Below, piece by piece: positions 1-5,849 of a DNA stretch of 7,043 bases. This DNA is from an uncultured Acidobacteriota bacterium. Its GTDB lineage: Bacteria > Acidobacteriota > Terriglobia > Terriglobales > Acidobacteriaceae. The stretch's first letter is position 1. Every line of letters starts with the position of its first letter. The notes beneath the pieces were generated by a model. It did not search any database and had not been told where the DNA came from. It worked only from the letters and a program-made list of their open reading frames with translations. A program made the position numbers and the translations under genes. Location of the stretch: the NCBI GenBank assembly GCA_903932385.1, contig CAIZGA010000267.1:1-7043 (forward strand), in the 5' to 3' direction.

Positions 1-55
1 ATCTGTGACGCACAGCACTGCTGCCACTTCCCAACGCCTCTACACTGAACACACT

Positions 56-703
56 ATGAAAGCCCCACGCATTTTCATCGCTCTCCTCATCGCGGCCTCG
101 GTTGGTCTTGCCGCGCCGCTGGTGCTCTCCGCGCAATTCACCGGCCCCGAGCCCGTCATCACCTACAACACCGCGTTGCTGCATCCTGTCGACGGCGCCA
201 AAGTCACCATCATTTTCTTTGAGGACTTGCAGTGTCCCTACTGCGCCGACGCGAACCCCGTCGTCCTCCACGCTGCAGAAAAATTCGGCGTTCCCGTTCG
301 CCGTGTAGACTTCCCGCTGCCCAAACACGCCTGGGCTTTTCCCGCCGCAGTCGACGCGCGCTGGTTTGATGCCAAGACTCCCTCGCTCGGCCTCGCCTTC
401 CGCATCGCCATCATGGGCTCGCAGAAATTAATTCACACGCCCGACGACGTGCAGGCCTTCGCCGCCAAATTTGCCCTCGACCACGAAATTGTTTTTCCCG
501 CAGCCACCGCAGTTGACCCGGACGGCGCGCTCACCAAACTCGTCAAGGATGATGTCGCCTTCGGCCACAGCGTCGGCATCGTGCACACGCCCACCATCTG
601 GATTGTCTCCACCAAGTCCGCCGGCACGCCGCTGATTGAAGAAGTCAATGACACGCTGGTGGCGCAACGCATCGCGGCGGCCCTGAAGGAGTCCGCCCAG
701 TAG
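56..703 (+). CDS. Secreted DsbA-like thioredoxin-fold protein (CPYC)
   Basis: Predicted periplasmic thiol-disulfide protein of the DsbA/thioredoxin-like superfamily, 215 residues from the ATG at 56. Residues 1-27 form a signal peptide: a Lys/Arg start, a hydrophobic core ALLIAASVGLAAPLVL, then SAQ. A beta strand (VTIIFFEDLQ) leads into the active site CPYC at about 60-63, and VHTP near 176-179 supplies the cis-proline expected next to it. The Phe-Glu-Asp-Leu-Gln-Cys-Pro-Tyr-Cys context matches DsbA/DsbG-type proteins acting as oxidases, isomerases or reductases; which one cannot be told from sequence. The frame is open to the window edge and a GTG at 5 is possible, but only the ATG at 56 puts the signal peptide at the N-terminus. 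No Shine-Dalgarno precedes it; a TACACT hexamer lies at 41-46. The neighbours give no partner such as DsbB. Confidence 0.85.
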   Translation: MKAPRIFIALLIAASVGLAAPLVLSAQFTGPEPVITYNTALLHPVDGAKVTIIFFEDLQCPYCADANPVVLHAAEKFGVPVRRVDFPLPKHAWAFPAAVDARWFDAKTPSLGLAFRIAIMGSQKLIHTPDDVQAFAAKFALDHEIVFPAATAVDPDGALTKLVKDDVAFGHSVGIVHTPTIWIVSTKSAGTPLIEEVNDTLVAQRIAAALKESAQ

Positions 704-708
704 TCTCT

Positions 709-733
709 GCTACGCCCCCTCTCCTTGCGTAGC
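709..733 (+). other. Hairpin just after the DsbA-like gene
   Basis: A perfect 7-bp inverted repeat, GCTACGC (709-715) and GCGTAGC (727-733), with an 11-nt pyrimidine loop, begins 5 nt after the stop codon of the DsbA-like gene. No T-run follows directly; the nearest (TTTTTT) lies about 25 nt further on. It may stabilise the 3' end of the mRNA or act as a weak terminator, but it is not a canonical intrinsic terminator. The rest of 734-928 is non-coding as far as I can tell and becomes A+T-rich from about 838, which suits a promoter for the next gene. Confidence 0.4.
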
Positions 734-916
734 GCCGTGAACGCGCAACCCATGCACTCTTTTTTAGCGGATGTTCAGATTGAGTTGCGCGTTTCCACCG
801 GCCCAGCAGAAGAATGCGTCATCTCTACCGATATTCTGCAAAAATCCAGCAAATTTCTTCGCAAAAATTTCACCTCTCTGCAACAAAAGTGCTACAGAAA
901 TAGTGCAATTTTGCGC

Positions 917-922
917 TACCAT
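917..922 (+). promoter_or_regulatory. Possible -10 element for a leaderless zinc-ribbon mRNA
   Basis: TACCAT, a TANNNT match, lies 6 nt upstream of the ATG at 929 in an A+T-rich stretch, and no Shine-Dalgarno is present. That spacing would put the transcription start on the A of ATG. No good -35 hexamer is visible. Confidence 0.3.
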
Positions 923-928
923 TTAACT

Positions 929-1117
929 ATGTTGATGACCGCTCCAACTCGGCTTAGCAATCCGGTCGACGAGCAGGAGTCCTGCCCGCTCGGCATTGCG
1001 CTGGAGGAGAACGTCCAGCTCTGGTGTCCCAACTGCTCTTCGCATCTTGAGGAGCATCGCTGCAAGCTGGTTTGCCGCACCTGCGGCTACTACCTCAGCT
1101 GCGCAGACTACTACTGA
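929..1117 (+). CDS. Small zinc-ribbon protein, 62 aa
   Basis: Small protein with a treble-clef or zinc-ribbon signature. Cys33-Pro-Asn-Cys36 and Cys49-Arg-Thr-Cys52 form two CxxC knuckles 12 residues apart, with extra cysteines at 45 and 58 and a conserved-looking tail [10 protein letters not shown]. The first 30 residues are polar and low in structure. Four cysteines in this spacing normally bind one structural Zn2+. I recognise the tail style from short uncharacterised Acidobacteriota proteins, but no function is known to me. The open frame extends up to 725, yet that upstream part is A+T-rich and looks non-coding, so I chose the ATG at 929 (ATG at 935 is an alternative). There is no Shine-Dalgarno. 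The gene converges on the M28 peptidase gene, with 37 nt between stop codons. It could be an RNA- or protein-binding accessory factor; that is a guess. Confidence 0.75.
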   Translation: MLMTAPTRLSNPVDEQESCPLGIALEENVQLWCPNCSSHLEEHRCKLVCRTCGYYLSCADYY

Positions 1118-1154
1118 GTCTGTCGCAGCCTGCGCGGCCTCGCTGATACGTCGC

Positions 1155-2840
1155 TTACTGCGACTTCATGCTGGCTTCGCGTGCGCGTAGAAATTCATCG
1201 CCCGGCTGCCACGTAATCGGCTGCGGCGCACTCACTGCTTTCCATCCCAAATCAAATCCAAAGCGCGTCATCTTCGCAATCCCGCGGAAGTCCATCGCAT
1301 CGTTGTATTCGTCGCCCGGCTGGTGGTAGCGATGCGCGGTGTAGTCTTCATCTTTCGCAACGCCCCACGCGCGGTCGTGGCCTTCAAACAACACGCCCTG
1401 ATCAATCGAAAACGCCGGCACGCCGGTGCGCGCCAAACTGAAGTGGTCGGAGCGGTAATACTCGCCCGCCGACGGAAACGCATCCGGCTCGATCTCCAGA
1501 TGAAACTCCCGCGCCGTCTCCTGCACCACCGGATAAAACGTCGTCCGTTCCGAGCCAATCATAATCGCCGAGTCAGTGATCCCCACCGGCTGCAGCGCAT
1601 CGTAATTTAAATTCAGCGTGAACTGCGCCGCCGGTATCGGCGGATGCATGCCGAGATATTGCGAGCCCAGCAATCCCTGTTCCTCCGCCGTCACTGCAGC
1701 AAAATAAATCGAGTGCGGCGGCCGTGCGCCGTTCGCTGCTGCCTCGGCCCACGCCCGCGCCATCTCCAGCAGGATGCCGCAACCAGTCCCGTTGTCTACC
1801 GCGCCGTTGAAAATATTGTCGCCCTTCATCGCGGGGTCAATGCCTAGATGATCATAGTGCGCGCTGTATAGCACCGCCTGGTCGGGATGCGTCTGCTGCC
1901 CCGGCAACTCGGCAACAACATTGTCGGAAACATATTTCCGCACCGTGCTTTCCACGTGTGCGTGCAGCCGCACCGGCAACTCCACCGCGTGAAATCCGCG
2001 CTTGCCCGCAGCATCAATCGCAGCTTCAATCTCCAGCCCGCCCATCGCCAGCAGTTTGCGCGCCACATCGTACTGTATCCACGAGGCGGCCTTCAGCGTC
2101 GCCGTCGGGTCGCCCTGCAGGTACGACTTAGAAACCGCCTGCGAATTTCGCACTACGTCCCAGCCATAGCTCGCCAAATCCGTGCGATGAATAATCAGCA
2201 CGCCCACCGCGCCACGACGCGCAGCTTCCTCATATTTGTAGACCCAGCGTCCGTAATACGTCATCGCCGCGCCGGTAAAAAATTTCGGATCATTCGACGG
2301 CGGCTCATTCACAATCACCAGCAGCACTTTGCCCTTCACATCCACGCCGGCAAAATCATTCCACTGATACTCGGGTGCATCAATGCCGTAGCCCACAAAG
2401 ACAATCGGCGCATCCACTTCAGAAATCGCCGCGCCAGTCTGGTCCTTGCCCACCACGTCCACGGAATACTTCAACTCCAGCGGCGCGCCCGACTTCGGCA
2501 CCAGCGTAAATTTCGTTTTGTCTTCCACCGTGTGCACGCTCATCAGCGGCACTCGTTGGAAGTAGGTTCCGTTGTCGCCCGCCGGCTTCAAACCATCCAG
2601 CGCAAACTGCGTGCTGATGTACAACGCCGCCAGCTCGCCACCGCGCACTCCGGGCCCTCGGCCTTCCAGTAAGTCGCTGCTCAAAAATTTCACATGTGCG
2701 CGGATATGTTCGCCGTCGATCGACTGCTCCGCCGCTGCCGCTGCCGGCGGCAATGCCGCACTCTGCTGCGCGTGCATCTGCCCAGACGCCGCCATCAACG
2801 CCGCCAGAAATAGAAAAGTTTTCAGTTTGTTGCGCACCAT
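1155..2840 (-). CDS. Secreted M28-family zinc aminopeptidase with PA domain
   Basis: Exported metallopeptidase, 561 residues, of the M28 (aminopeptidase Y / PSMA-like) family. Residues 1-25 are a signal peptide (FLFLAALMAASGQMHAQ). A PA (protease-associated) insert lies at about 130-300, with VFVGYGIDAPEYQWNDFAGVDVKGK as its typical opening. The catalytic domain follows from about 305. The expected co-catalytic zinc ligands are all present: His328 (SAHYDH), Asp349 (VDNGTG), Glu387 (TAEEQG), Asp414 (NYDAL) and His466 (SDHFS). Asp330 and Glu386 are the catalytic pair. It should remove N-terminal residues from peptides outside the cytoplasm; the exact substrate is unknown. The start is fixed by AGGAGG 4 nt upstream. 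It lies 28 nt downstream of mutY on the same strand and is probably co-transcribed, although no functional link is known. The stop codon sits in a small hairpin (1150-1164). Confidence 0.92.
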   Translation of the reverse strand: MVRNKLKTFLFLAALMAASGQMHAQQSAALPPAAAAAEQSIDGEHIRAHVKFLSSDLLEGRGPGVRGGELAALYISTQFALDGLKPAGDNGTYFQRVPLMSVHTVEDKTKFTLVPKSGAPLELKYSVDVVGKDQTGAAISEVDAPIVFVGYGIDAPEYQWNDFAGVDVKGKVLLVIVNEPPSNDPKFFTGAAMTYYGRWVYKYEEAARRGAVGVLIIHRTDLASYGWDVVRNSQAVSKSYLQGDPTATLKAASWIQYDVARKLLAMGGLEIEAAIDAAGKRGFHAVELPVRLHAHVESTVRKYVSDNVVAELPGQQTHPDQAVLYSAHYDHLGIDPAMKGDNIFNGAVDNGTGCGILLEMARAWAEAAANGARPPHSIYFAAVTAEEQGLLGSQYLGMHPPIPAAQFTLNLNYDALQPVGITDSAIMIGSERTTFYPVVQETAREFHLEIEPDAFPSAGEYYRSDHFSLARTGVPAFSIDQGVLFEGHDRAWGVAKDEDYTAHRYHQPGDEYNDAMDFRGIAKMTRFGFDLGWKAVSAPQPITWQPGDEFLRAREASMKSQ

Positions 2841-2844
2841 CGCG

Positions 2845-2850
2845 CCTCCT
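2845..2850 (-). promoter_or_regulatory. Ribosome binding site of the M28 peptidase gene
   Basis: A perfect AGGAGG on the minus strand, 4 nt before ATG, lies in the 28-nt gap after the mutY stop codon. It decides the start codon and allows strong independent initiation on a shared message. Confidence 0.8.
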
Positions 2851-2868
2851 CTTGCTCTACGTATGTAT

Positions 2869-3966
2869 TTACTCTATCTGCTGCCGGTCGTTTCCCGGCA
2901 AATGAACCGGCGGCCGATGCAGCAGGTCCATCCGTTGCAGCACCTTGCGCGCCAGCCCGGTCAGCGGCAGCGTGTTCAGCATCTTCTGCCGCTTCCACAC
3001 CAGTGCATCGCCATGCTCGTTTTTTGCAATCTCCATCAACGCCGGCTTCGATGCCAGTACACGTACATAGTAGTTGGTGTTGGTGATGGAGTGCCGCAAT
3101 CCCAGCAGCACTTCCGAATTGCGAAACAGTTCCGGCGGCAGCGAGGGCAGTTCCCACATGCCCGCCATCTGCGACTCTTCGGCCCCGCGCTTCATCATCA
3201 GCACTTCCGTTACCGTGCCTTTTTTGCGCGTCGCCAACAGGTATACAGATTCCTGGCTGCGCATCGTTTTGCGCGCCGTGGTCTCGTGCTCGCCCTGCGT
3301 CTTGCAATATTTTTGTACCGGGCACTCGCTGCATTTTGGATTGCGCGGCAGACAAATCGTCGCCCCCAGTTCCATCATCGCCTGGTTGTGCGTTCCCGGA
3401 TTGCGTACATCCAGCAGCATGGTGGCCTGTTCGTGCAGCCTCTTCATCGCGGGCGAGCGTTTGTTTTCTCCCAGCGACAACACGCGCAGCAGCACGCGCT
3501 CCACGTTGCCATCCACCAGCGCCACCGGCTCGTTGAAGCAGATGCTCGCAATCGCCGGCGCCGTGTATTCGCCAATGCCCGGTAGACTGCGCAACTCCGC
3601 CGCCGTCTCCGGCAGTTGCGCGTTGCACTCGCGCATCACAAACTGCGCCGCGCGATGCAGCGACCGCGCGCGATGGTAGTAACCCAGCCCGCTCCACGCC
3701 GCCAGCACATCTTCTTCGCGTGCCAACGCCAGCGCAACCAGAGTTGGAAAGCGCTGCAGAAATTCTTTGTACCGATCGATGACCGTGGCCACGCGCGTCT
3801 GCTGCAGCATGATCTCCGACAGCCAGATGCGGTACGGGTCCTGTGATTCGCGCCACGGCAACTCGCGCGCGTTGGCCTTGTACCACTTCCGCAGGTCGCG
3901 TCGAAATCCAGCAGCATCCAGACTCTCGCCGGAGTCAGCAGATTTAATATTTTCCGCGCGGGGCAT
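2869..3966 (-). CDS. mutY: A/G-specific adenine DNA glycosylase MutY
   Basis: Base-excision repair glycosylase that removes adenine mispaired with 8-oxoguanine, 365 residues, close to the usual family length. The helix-hairpin-helix GPD fold spans about 25-225. Key residues seen: Glu51 (SEIMLQQTRV, general acid), the hairpin LPGIGEYTA at 128-136, and catalytic Asp152 (VDGNV). The [4Fe-4S] ligands Cys205, 212, 215 and 221 have the exact C-x6-C-x2-C-x5-C spacing. A C-terminal NUDIX-like domain (about 238-350) follows, with the MWELP motif at 270-274. The oxoguanine-recognition loop, usually Phe-Ser-His after RH, reads Ile-Thr-Asn (294-296). The ATG at 3966 has no Shine-Dalgarno but has TACAAT 7 nt upstream, so it may be leaderless. 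It lies 69 nt downstream of the ydeI-like gene and 28 nt upstream of the peptidase gene. Confidence 0.95.
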   Translation of the reverse strand: MPRAENIKSADSGESLDAAGFRRDLRKWYKANARELPWRESQDPYRIWLSEIMLQQTRVATVIDRYKEFLQRFPTLVALALAREEDVLAAWSGLGYYHRARSLHRAAQFVMRECNAQLPETAAELRSLPGIGEYTAPAIASICFNEPVALVDGNVERVLLRVLSLGENKRSPAMKRLHEQATMLLDVRNPGTHNQAMMELGATICLPRNPKCSECPVQKYCKTQGEHETTARKTMRSQESVYLLATRKKGTVTEVLMMKRGAEESQMAGMWELPSLPPELFRNSEVLLGLRHSITNTNYYVRVLASKPALMEIAKNEHGDALVWKRQKMLNTLPLTGLARKVLQRMDLLHRPPVHLPGNDRQQIE

Positions 3967-3973
3967 GACTGCA

Positions 3974-3979
3974 ATTGTA
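3974..3979 (-). promoter_or_regulatory. Possible -10 element of mutY
   Basis: TACAAT on the minus strand, 5 of 6 matches to TATAAT, lies 7 nt before the mutY ATG. Transcription from it would begin at or next to the start codon. The 17-nt-spaced -35 position (CCAACT) is poor, so the call is tentative. Confidence 0.4.
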
Positions 3980-4035
3980 TCGGTTGGTAGTTGCTAAGTT
4001 GGATAGTTAGTGCGATTACCGAAATGAAAATTTCT

Positions 4036-4665
4036 TCATCGACCGTATTGCCAGTAACGCGATTTGCCTTCAGTCAGCGCAGCTATGGTTTTCGCCACGC
4101 GTGCATCGCGAGTCTCGTCACGCTTGGCTTCGTTGATCCACTCCACATACTCGCGCCGATGACTGGCGCTCATGCTGCTGAAATTTTCCGCTGCAGTTTT
4201 ATTTTTCTTGAGCGCCGCCGCCAGCACCGGCGGAACTTTTGCCTCCGGCTTCGGCGTGCGCTTGCCCGGTTTCGACATCGGTTTGTATCCGGCGTGAATC
4301 GCCTTCTCCGCCTGCTGCAGAAATTTCTTCAGCGTGGCGTTGCTGGGAATTTCTTTCACACTCGTAATGTGTCCCAGAAATCCCATCGAGCCGCGCGTCT
4401 TGGCCCCGGTGGCTTTCAACGCCGCGCCCACTTCGCGGTTCCAGATGCCAAAGGCGCAGTGCTGCTTGAACGCCATCAGGCTGCAGAGTATGGTTCCCTC
4501 CACCAGAAAAAACGGGTGCTGCCATTTGATGGTTTCCTCGGCCTTGGGGCAGGCGCGGTGCACCTGGTCGCGCAGATGTTCCAGTATCGGCCGCGCAAAC
4601 GGCTGCGCCTTGGCGATGTAGGCGTCAACGCGCGCGTCATGCCCGGTGGTGGCAGCAACTGGCAT
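4036..4665 (-). CDS. YdeI/OmdA-family protein (DUF1801 + OmdA domains)
   Basis: Cytoplasmic protein of 209 residues with two family domains. Residues about 12-110 match DUF1801 (YdhG-like): AYIAKAQPFARPILEHLRDQV, EETIKWQHPFF, then LCSLMAFKQHCAFGIW. Residues about 160-207 match the bacteriocin-protection or OmdA motif: SASHRREYVEWINEAKR, then ETR and AKTIAALTEGK, ending RYWQY. A basic Pro/Lys linker (129-145) joins them. Homologues are annotated YdeI/OmpD-associated; the biochemical role is unknown. A TTG at 4680 would add five residues, but I prefer the ATG at 4665. There is no Shine-Dalgarno and a TATACT hexamer ends 6 nt before the ATG, which points to a leaderless mRNA. It is the first gene of the minus-strand group and is divergent from osmC. 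Confidence 0.85.
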   Translation of the reverse strand: MPVAATTGHDARVDAYIAKAQPFARPILEHLRDQVHRACPKAEETIKWQHPFFLVEGTILCSLMAFKQHCAFGIWNREVGAALKATGAKTRGSMGFLGHITSVKEIPSNATLKKFLQQAEKAIHAGYKPMSKPGKRTPKPEAKVPPVLAAALKKNKTAAENFSSMSASHRREYVEWINEAKRDETRDARVAKTIAALTEGKSRYWQYGR

Positions 4666-4671
4666 GGCCGG

Positions 4672-4677
4672 AGTATA
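4672..4677 (-). promoter_or_regulatory. -10 element of the ydeI-like gene
   Basis: TTGTATACT on the minus strand contains TATACT (5 of 6 matches to consensus) ending 6 nt before the ATG at 4665. The predicted transcription start falls on the A of ATG. It also argues against the TTG at 4680 as start, since that would lie upstream of the promoter's own -10 box. Confidence 0.5.
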
Positions 4678-4707
4678 CAAAATTTCACGCTGCCGTCACA
4701 CCATCAT

Positions 4708-4736
4708 TCGACCCCGCGCGGCGGGCTTGGTATCCT
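4708..4736 (+). promoter_or_regulatory. Candidate osmC promoter
   Basis: TCGACC (4708-4713, 4 of 6 matches to TTGACA) and TATCCT (4731-4736, 4 of 6 to TATAAT) are separated by exactly 17 nt. They lie in the 158-bp divergent region between the ydeI-like gene and osmC. A start near 4743 would give a leader of about 80 nt. The match is moderate and untested. Confidence 0.3.
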
Positions 4737-4812
4737 TACTACAGGCCCGGCGCGAGCAGCGGGGCTGCAGTTTTGGCATCGTCTGAAGCACTCATCCCAC
4801 GAACCCTACACA

Positions 4813-4818
4813 AAGGAG
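4813..4818 (+). promoter_or_regulatory. osmC ribosome binding site
   Basis: AAGGAG lies 5 nt before the ATG at 4824. It selects that ATG over an upstream in-frame codon at 4773, which has no such site. Confidence 0.8.
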
Positions 4819-4823
4819 CAATT

Positions 4824-5246
4824 ATGCTGCGTAAAGCTAGTGCAGTCTGGAAAGGCAATCTGAAGGAAGGCAAGGGAACAATCTCTTCCGATAGCGGCGT
4901 CCTCAAGGACACGCAATATTCCTTCTCCACCCGTTTTGAAAATGGCATCGGCACCAACCCGGAAGAGCTCATCGCCGCCGCCCACGCCGGCTGCTTCTCC
5001 ATGGCGCTCAGCGCTCAGCTGGCCAATGCCGGCTTCACCGCGGAGTCCATCGAAACTTCCTGCGCCATCACCTTCGACAAAACCGACGCCGGCTTCACGC
5101 TCACCAAGAGCGCGCTGACCACCGTCGCCAAAGTGCCGGGTGCAGACCAGGCCGCGTTTGATAAATGTGCTGCCGACGCCAAAGCCGGCTGCCCCATCTC
5201 GCGCGTGCTCAACACTGAAATTACGCTCGACATCAAACTCGTCTAA
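4824..5246 (+). CDS. osmC: OsmC-family peroxiredoxin
   Basis: Cytoplasmic thiol peroxidase that reduces organic hydroperoxides and H2O2, 140 residues, matching the OsmC subgroup in length. The N-terminal [22 protein letters not shown] is typical of OsmC, which distinguishes it from Ohr. Catalytic residues seen: Arg37 (STRFEN), Glu47/48 in [14 protein letters not shown], peroxidatic Cys57 and resolving Cys123 (GCPISRVLN). Two further cysteines lie at 80 and 115. The gene stands alone: it is divergent from the ydeI-like gene and closed by a strong hairpin terminator. In other bacteria osmC responds to osmotic or stationary-phase stress; the regulation here is not visible. With mutY nearby it adds to oxidative-damage defence, but no co-regulation is shown. 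Confidence 0.93.
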   Translation: MLRKASAVWKGNLKEGKGTISSDSGVLKDTQYSFSTRFENGIGTNPEELIAAAHAGCFSMALSAQLANAGFTAESIETSCAITFDKTDAGFTLTKSALTTVAKVPGADQAAFDKCAADAKAGCPISRVLNTEITLDIKLV

Positions 5247-5265
5247 TTCATTTGCATCAAGCAAT

Positions 5266-5311
5266 AAAAACCGGCAGGCCCGTAACACTCAGGGCTTGCC
5301 GGTTTATCGTT
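5266..5311. terminator. Bidirectional intrinsic terminator
   Basis: A 14-bp stem pairs 5268-5281 (AAACCGGCAGGCCC) with 5292-5305 (GGGCTTGCCGGTTT), with one G-U pair on the plus-strand RNA and a 10-nt loop. TTTATCGTTTTC follows on the plus strand; on the minus strand the complement of AAAAA at 5266-5270 provides a T-run. It sits 21 nt after the osmC stop and 16 nt after the stop of the converging minus-strand gene, so it can serve both. Confidence 0.85.
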
Positions 5312-5321
5312 TTCATTCTTC

Positions 5322-5573
5322 TCAGCTCGCGGTATGTGTCTTCAGATAATTCCGCAGCTTCTCATTAATCTTCAGCGCCTTCTGCAGCCCGTCTTCCAGC
5401 ATCGTCAGCCACTGCGCCGCCTGCGCATCATCGTCGGTACTCTTCAGCAGGTAGCTGGTCTGCACAATAATCTCCAGCGCGTTGCTCATGTCATGCGCCA
5501 GCGTGCGCAGCTCAGCCGCGTGTTCCTCGGGGATCTGTGCGGGCGCGCCGGCGGTTTTTCGCGAAGGTGTCAT
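5322..5573 (-). CDS. Stand-alone histidine-kinase dimerisation-like protein, 83 aa
   Basis: Small soluble protein whose residues 18-78 look like a DHp/HisKA helical hairpin. Helix 1 carries an H-box, LAHDMSNALEIIVQTSYLL, with His27-Asp28 and Asn31. An acidic turn (STDDDAQ) follows, then helix 2 (WLTMLEDGLQKALKINEKLRNYL). No ATP-binding N, G or F boxes exist, and the stop is followed at once by a terminator, so this is not a truncated long kinase within this window. It could accept or pass on phosphate (Hpt- or ChpT-like role), dimerise with a kinase, or be a decayed kinase remnant. The ATG at 5573 is chosen because GGAGG lies 4 nt upstream; the frame opens further to 5609 without a better site. 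The N-terminal 17 residues are polar. The assignment is by pattern only. Confidence 0.65.
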   Translation of the reverse strand: MTPSRKTAGAPAQIPEEHAAELRTLAHDMSNALEIIVQTSYLLKSTDDDAQAAQWLTMLEDGLQKALKINEKLRNYLKTHTAS

Positions 5574-5577
5574 ACTG

Positions 5578-5582
5578 CCTCC
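5578..5582 (-). promoter_or_regulatory. Ribosome binding site of the DHp-like gene
   Basis: GGAGG on the minus strand, 4 nt before the ATG at 5573. Its first two bases overlap the arm of a 7-bp inverted repeat (5581-5601), so access to it could be controlled. Confidence 0.65.
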
Positions 5583-5601
5583 AATTATCCTTTGTAATTG
5601 G
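5581..5601. repeat. Inverted repeat, 7-bp arms with 7-bp spacer
   Basis: CCAATTA (5581-5587) and TAATTGG (5595-5601) are perfect reverse complements separated by TCCTTTG. The element begins 7 nt upstream of the DHp-like start codon and overlaps its Shine-Dalgarno. Symmetry and position fit a repressor operator or an RNA hairpin at the translation start. Confidence 0.6.
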
Positions 5602-5709
5602 TCAGACAACCTGCAACTATTTTCCTGCCGAACCTACTTTATGTTGATTCCACTGAAACTATGCCACCGATTCTTTGATGGTTGCAAATGATGGTTCTTG
5701 CACCCCCCC

Positions 5710-5760
5710 GGAAAGCGGGTAACACAGGCAAGCGGGTAACACAGGAAAGCGGGTAACAGA
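5710..5760. repeat. Three tandem 17-bp direct repeats
   Basis: Units at 5710-5726, 5727-5743 and 5744-5760 share the form GGMAAGCGGGTAACASA; unit 2 differs from unit 1 at one base (A to C at position 3) and unit 3 differs at one base (C to G at position 16). There is no spacer. A run of seven C precedes them. The reverse complement of AAGCGG recurs just after unit 3 (5763-5768), so the last unit can fold into a 6-bp hairpin. There are no genes for replication or transposition nearby. Confidence 0.85.
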
Positions 5761-5772
5761 TTCCGCTTGCAA

Positions 5773-5831
5773 ATGGCCGCGCCACCTGAGAGCATGGCGG
5801 CCATAGAAAGAGCCACCCCGCAGGCTCCTTT
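5773..5831 (+). other. Two successive hairpins upstream of the micro-ORF
   Basis: Hairpin 1 pairs ATGGCCGC (5773-5780) with GCGGCCAT (5797-5804), loop 16 nt. Hairpin 2 pairs AAAGAGCC (5807-5814) with GGCTC-C-TTT (5823-5831), an 8-bp stem with one bulged C and an 8-nt loop. They lie 28-86 nt before the ATG of the 33-codon ORF, where a structured leader could be. They match no riboswitch class I can name, and no T-tract follows, so they are not terminators. Confidence 0.4.
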
Positions 5832-5849
5832 GTATCGACCTCACGTTTT

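Noticed and set aside
709..765. Intrinsic terminator after the DsbA-like gene
   Set aside because: The stem is sound but the T-run begins about 25 nt downstream, too far for intrinsic termination.
725..928. N-terminal extension of the zinc-ribbon protein back to 725
   Set aside because: The segment is A+T-rich with codon use unlike neighbours and no recognisable protein features; it looks like promoter DNA.
1150..1164. Hairpin GTCGC/GCGAC at the M28 stop codon as a terminator
   Set aside because: Only 5 bp and no T-run on either side.
1887..3585. Two long plus-strand open frames opposite the M28 and mutY genes
   Set aside because: Arg/His/Gln-rich translations with no motifs, caused by the G/C-biased third positions of the genes on the other strand.
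2822..3886. Long minus-strand open frame (354 codons) overlapping mutY
   Set aside because: It is a +1/-1 shadow of mutY: Ala/Gly/Arg-rich with no domain, while the mutY frame carries all catalytic and Fe-S residues.
3991..4863. 290-codon plus-strand frame opposite the ydeI-like gene
   Set aside because: Antisense shadow; it runs through the divergent promoter region into osmC in the wrong frame.
4806..5288. 160-codon minus-strand frame opposite osmC
   Set aside because: Exact antisense of a confidently identified gene, glycine-rich low-complexity product, and it crosses into the terminator.
5710..5760. CRISPR-like array
   Set aside because: Units abut with no spacers, are only 17 bp, and no cas gene is present.
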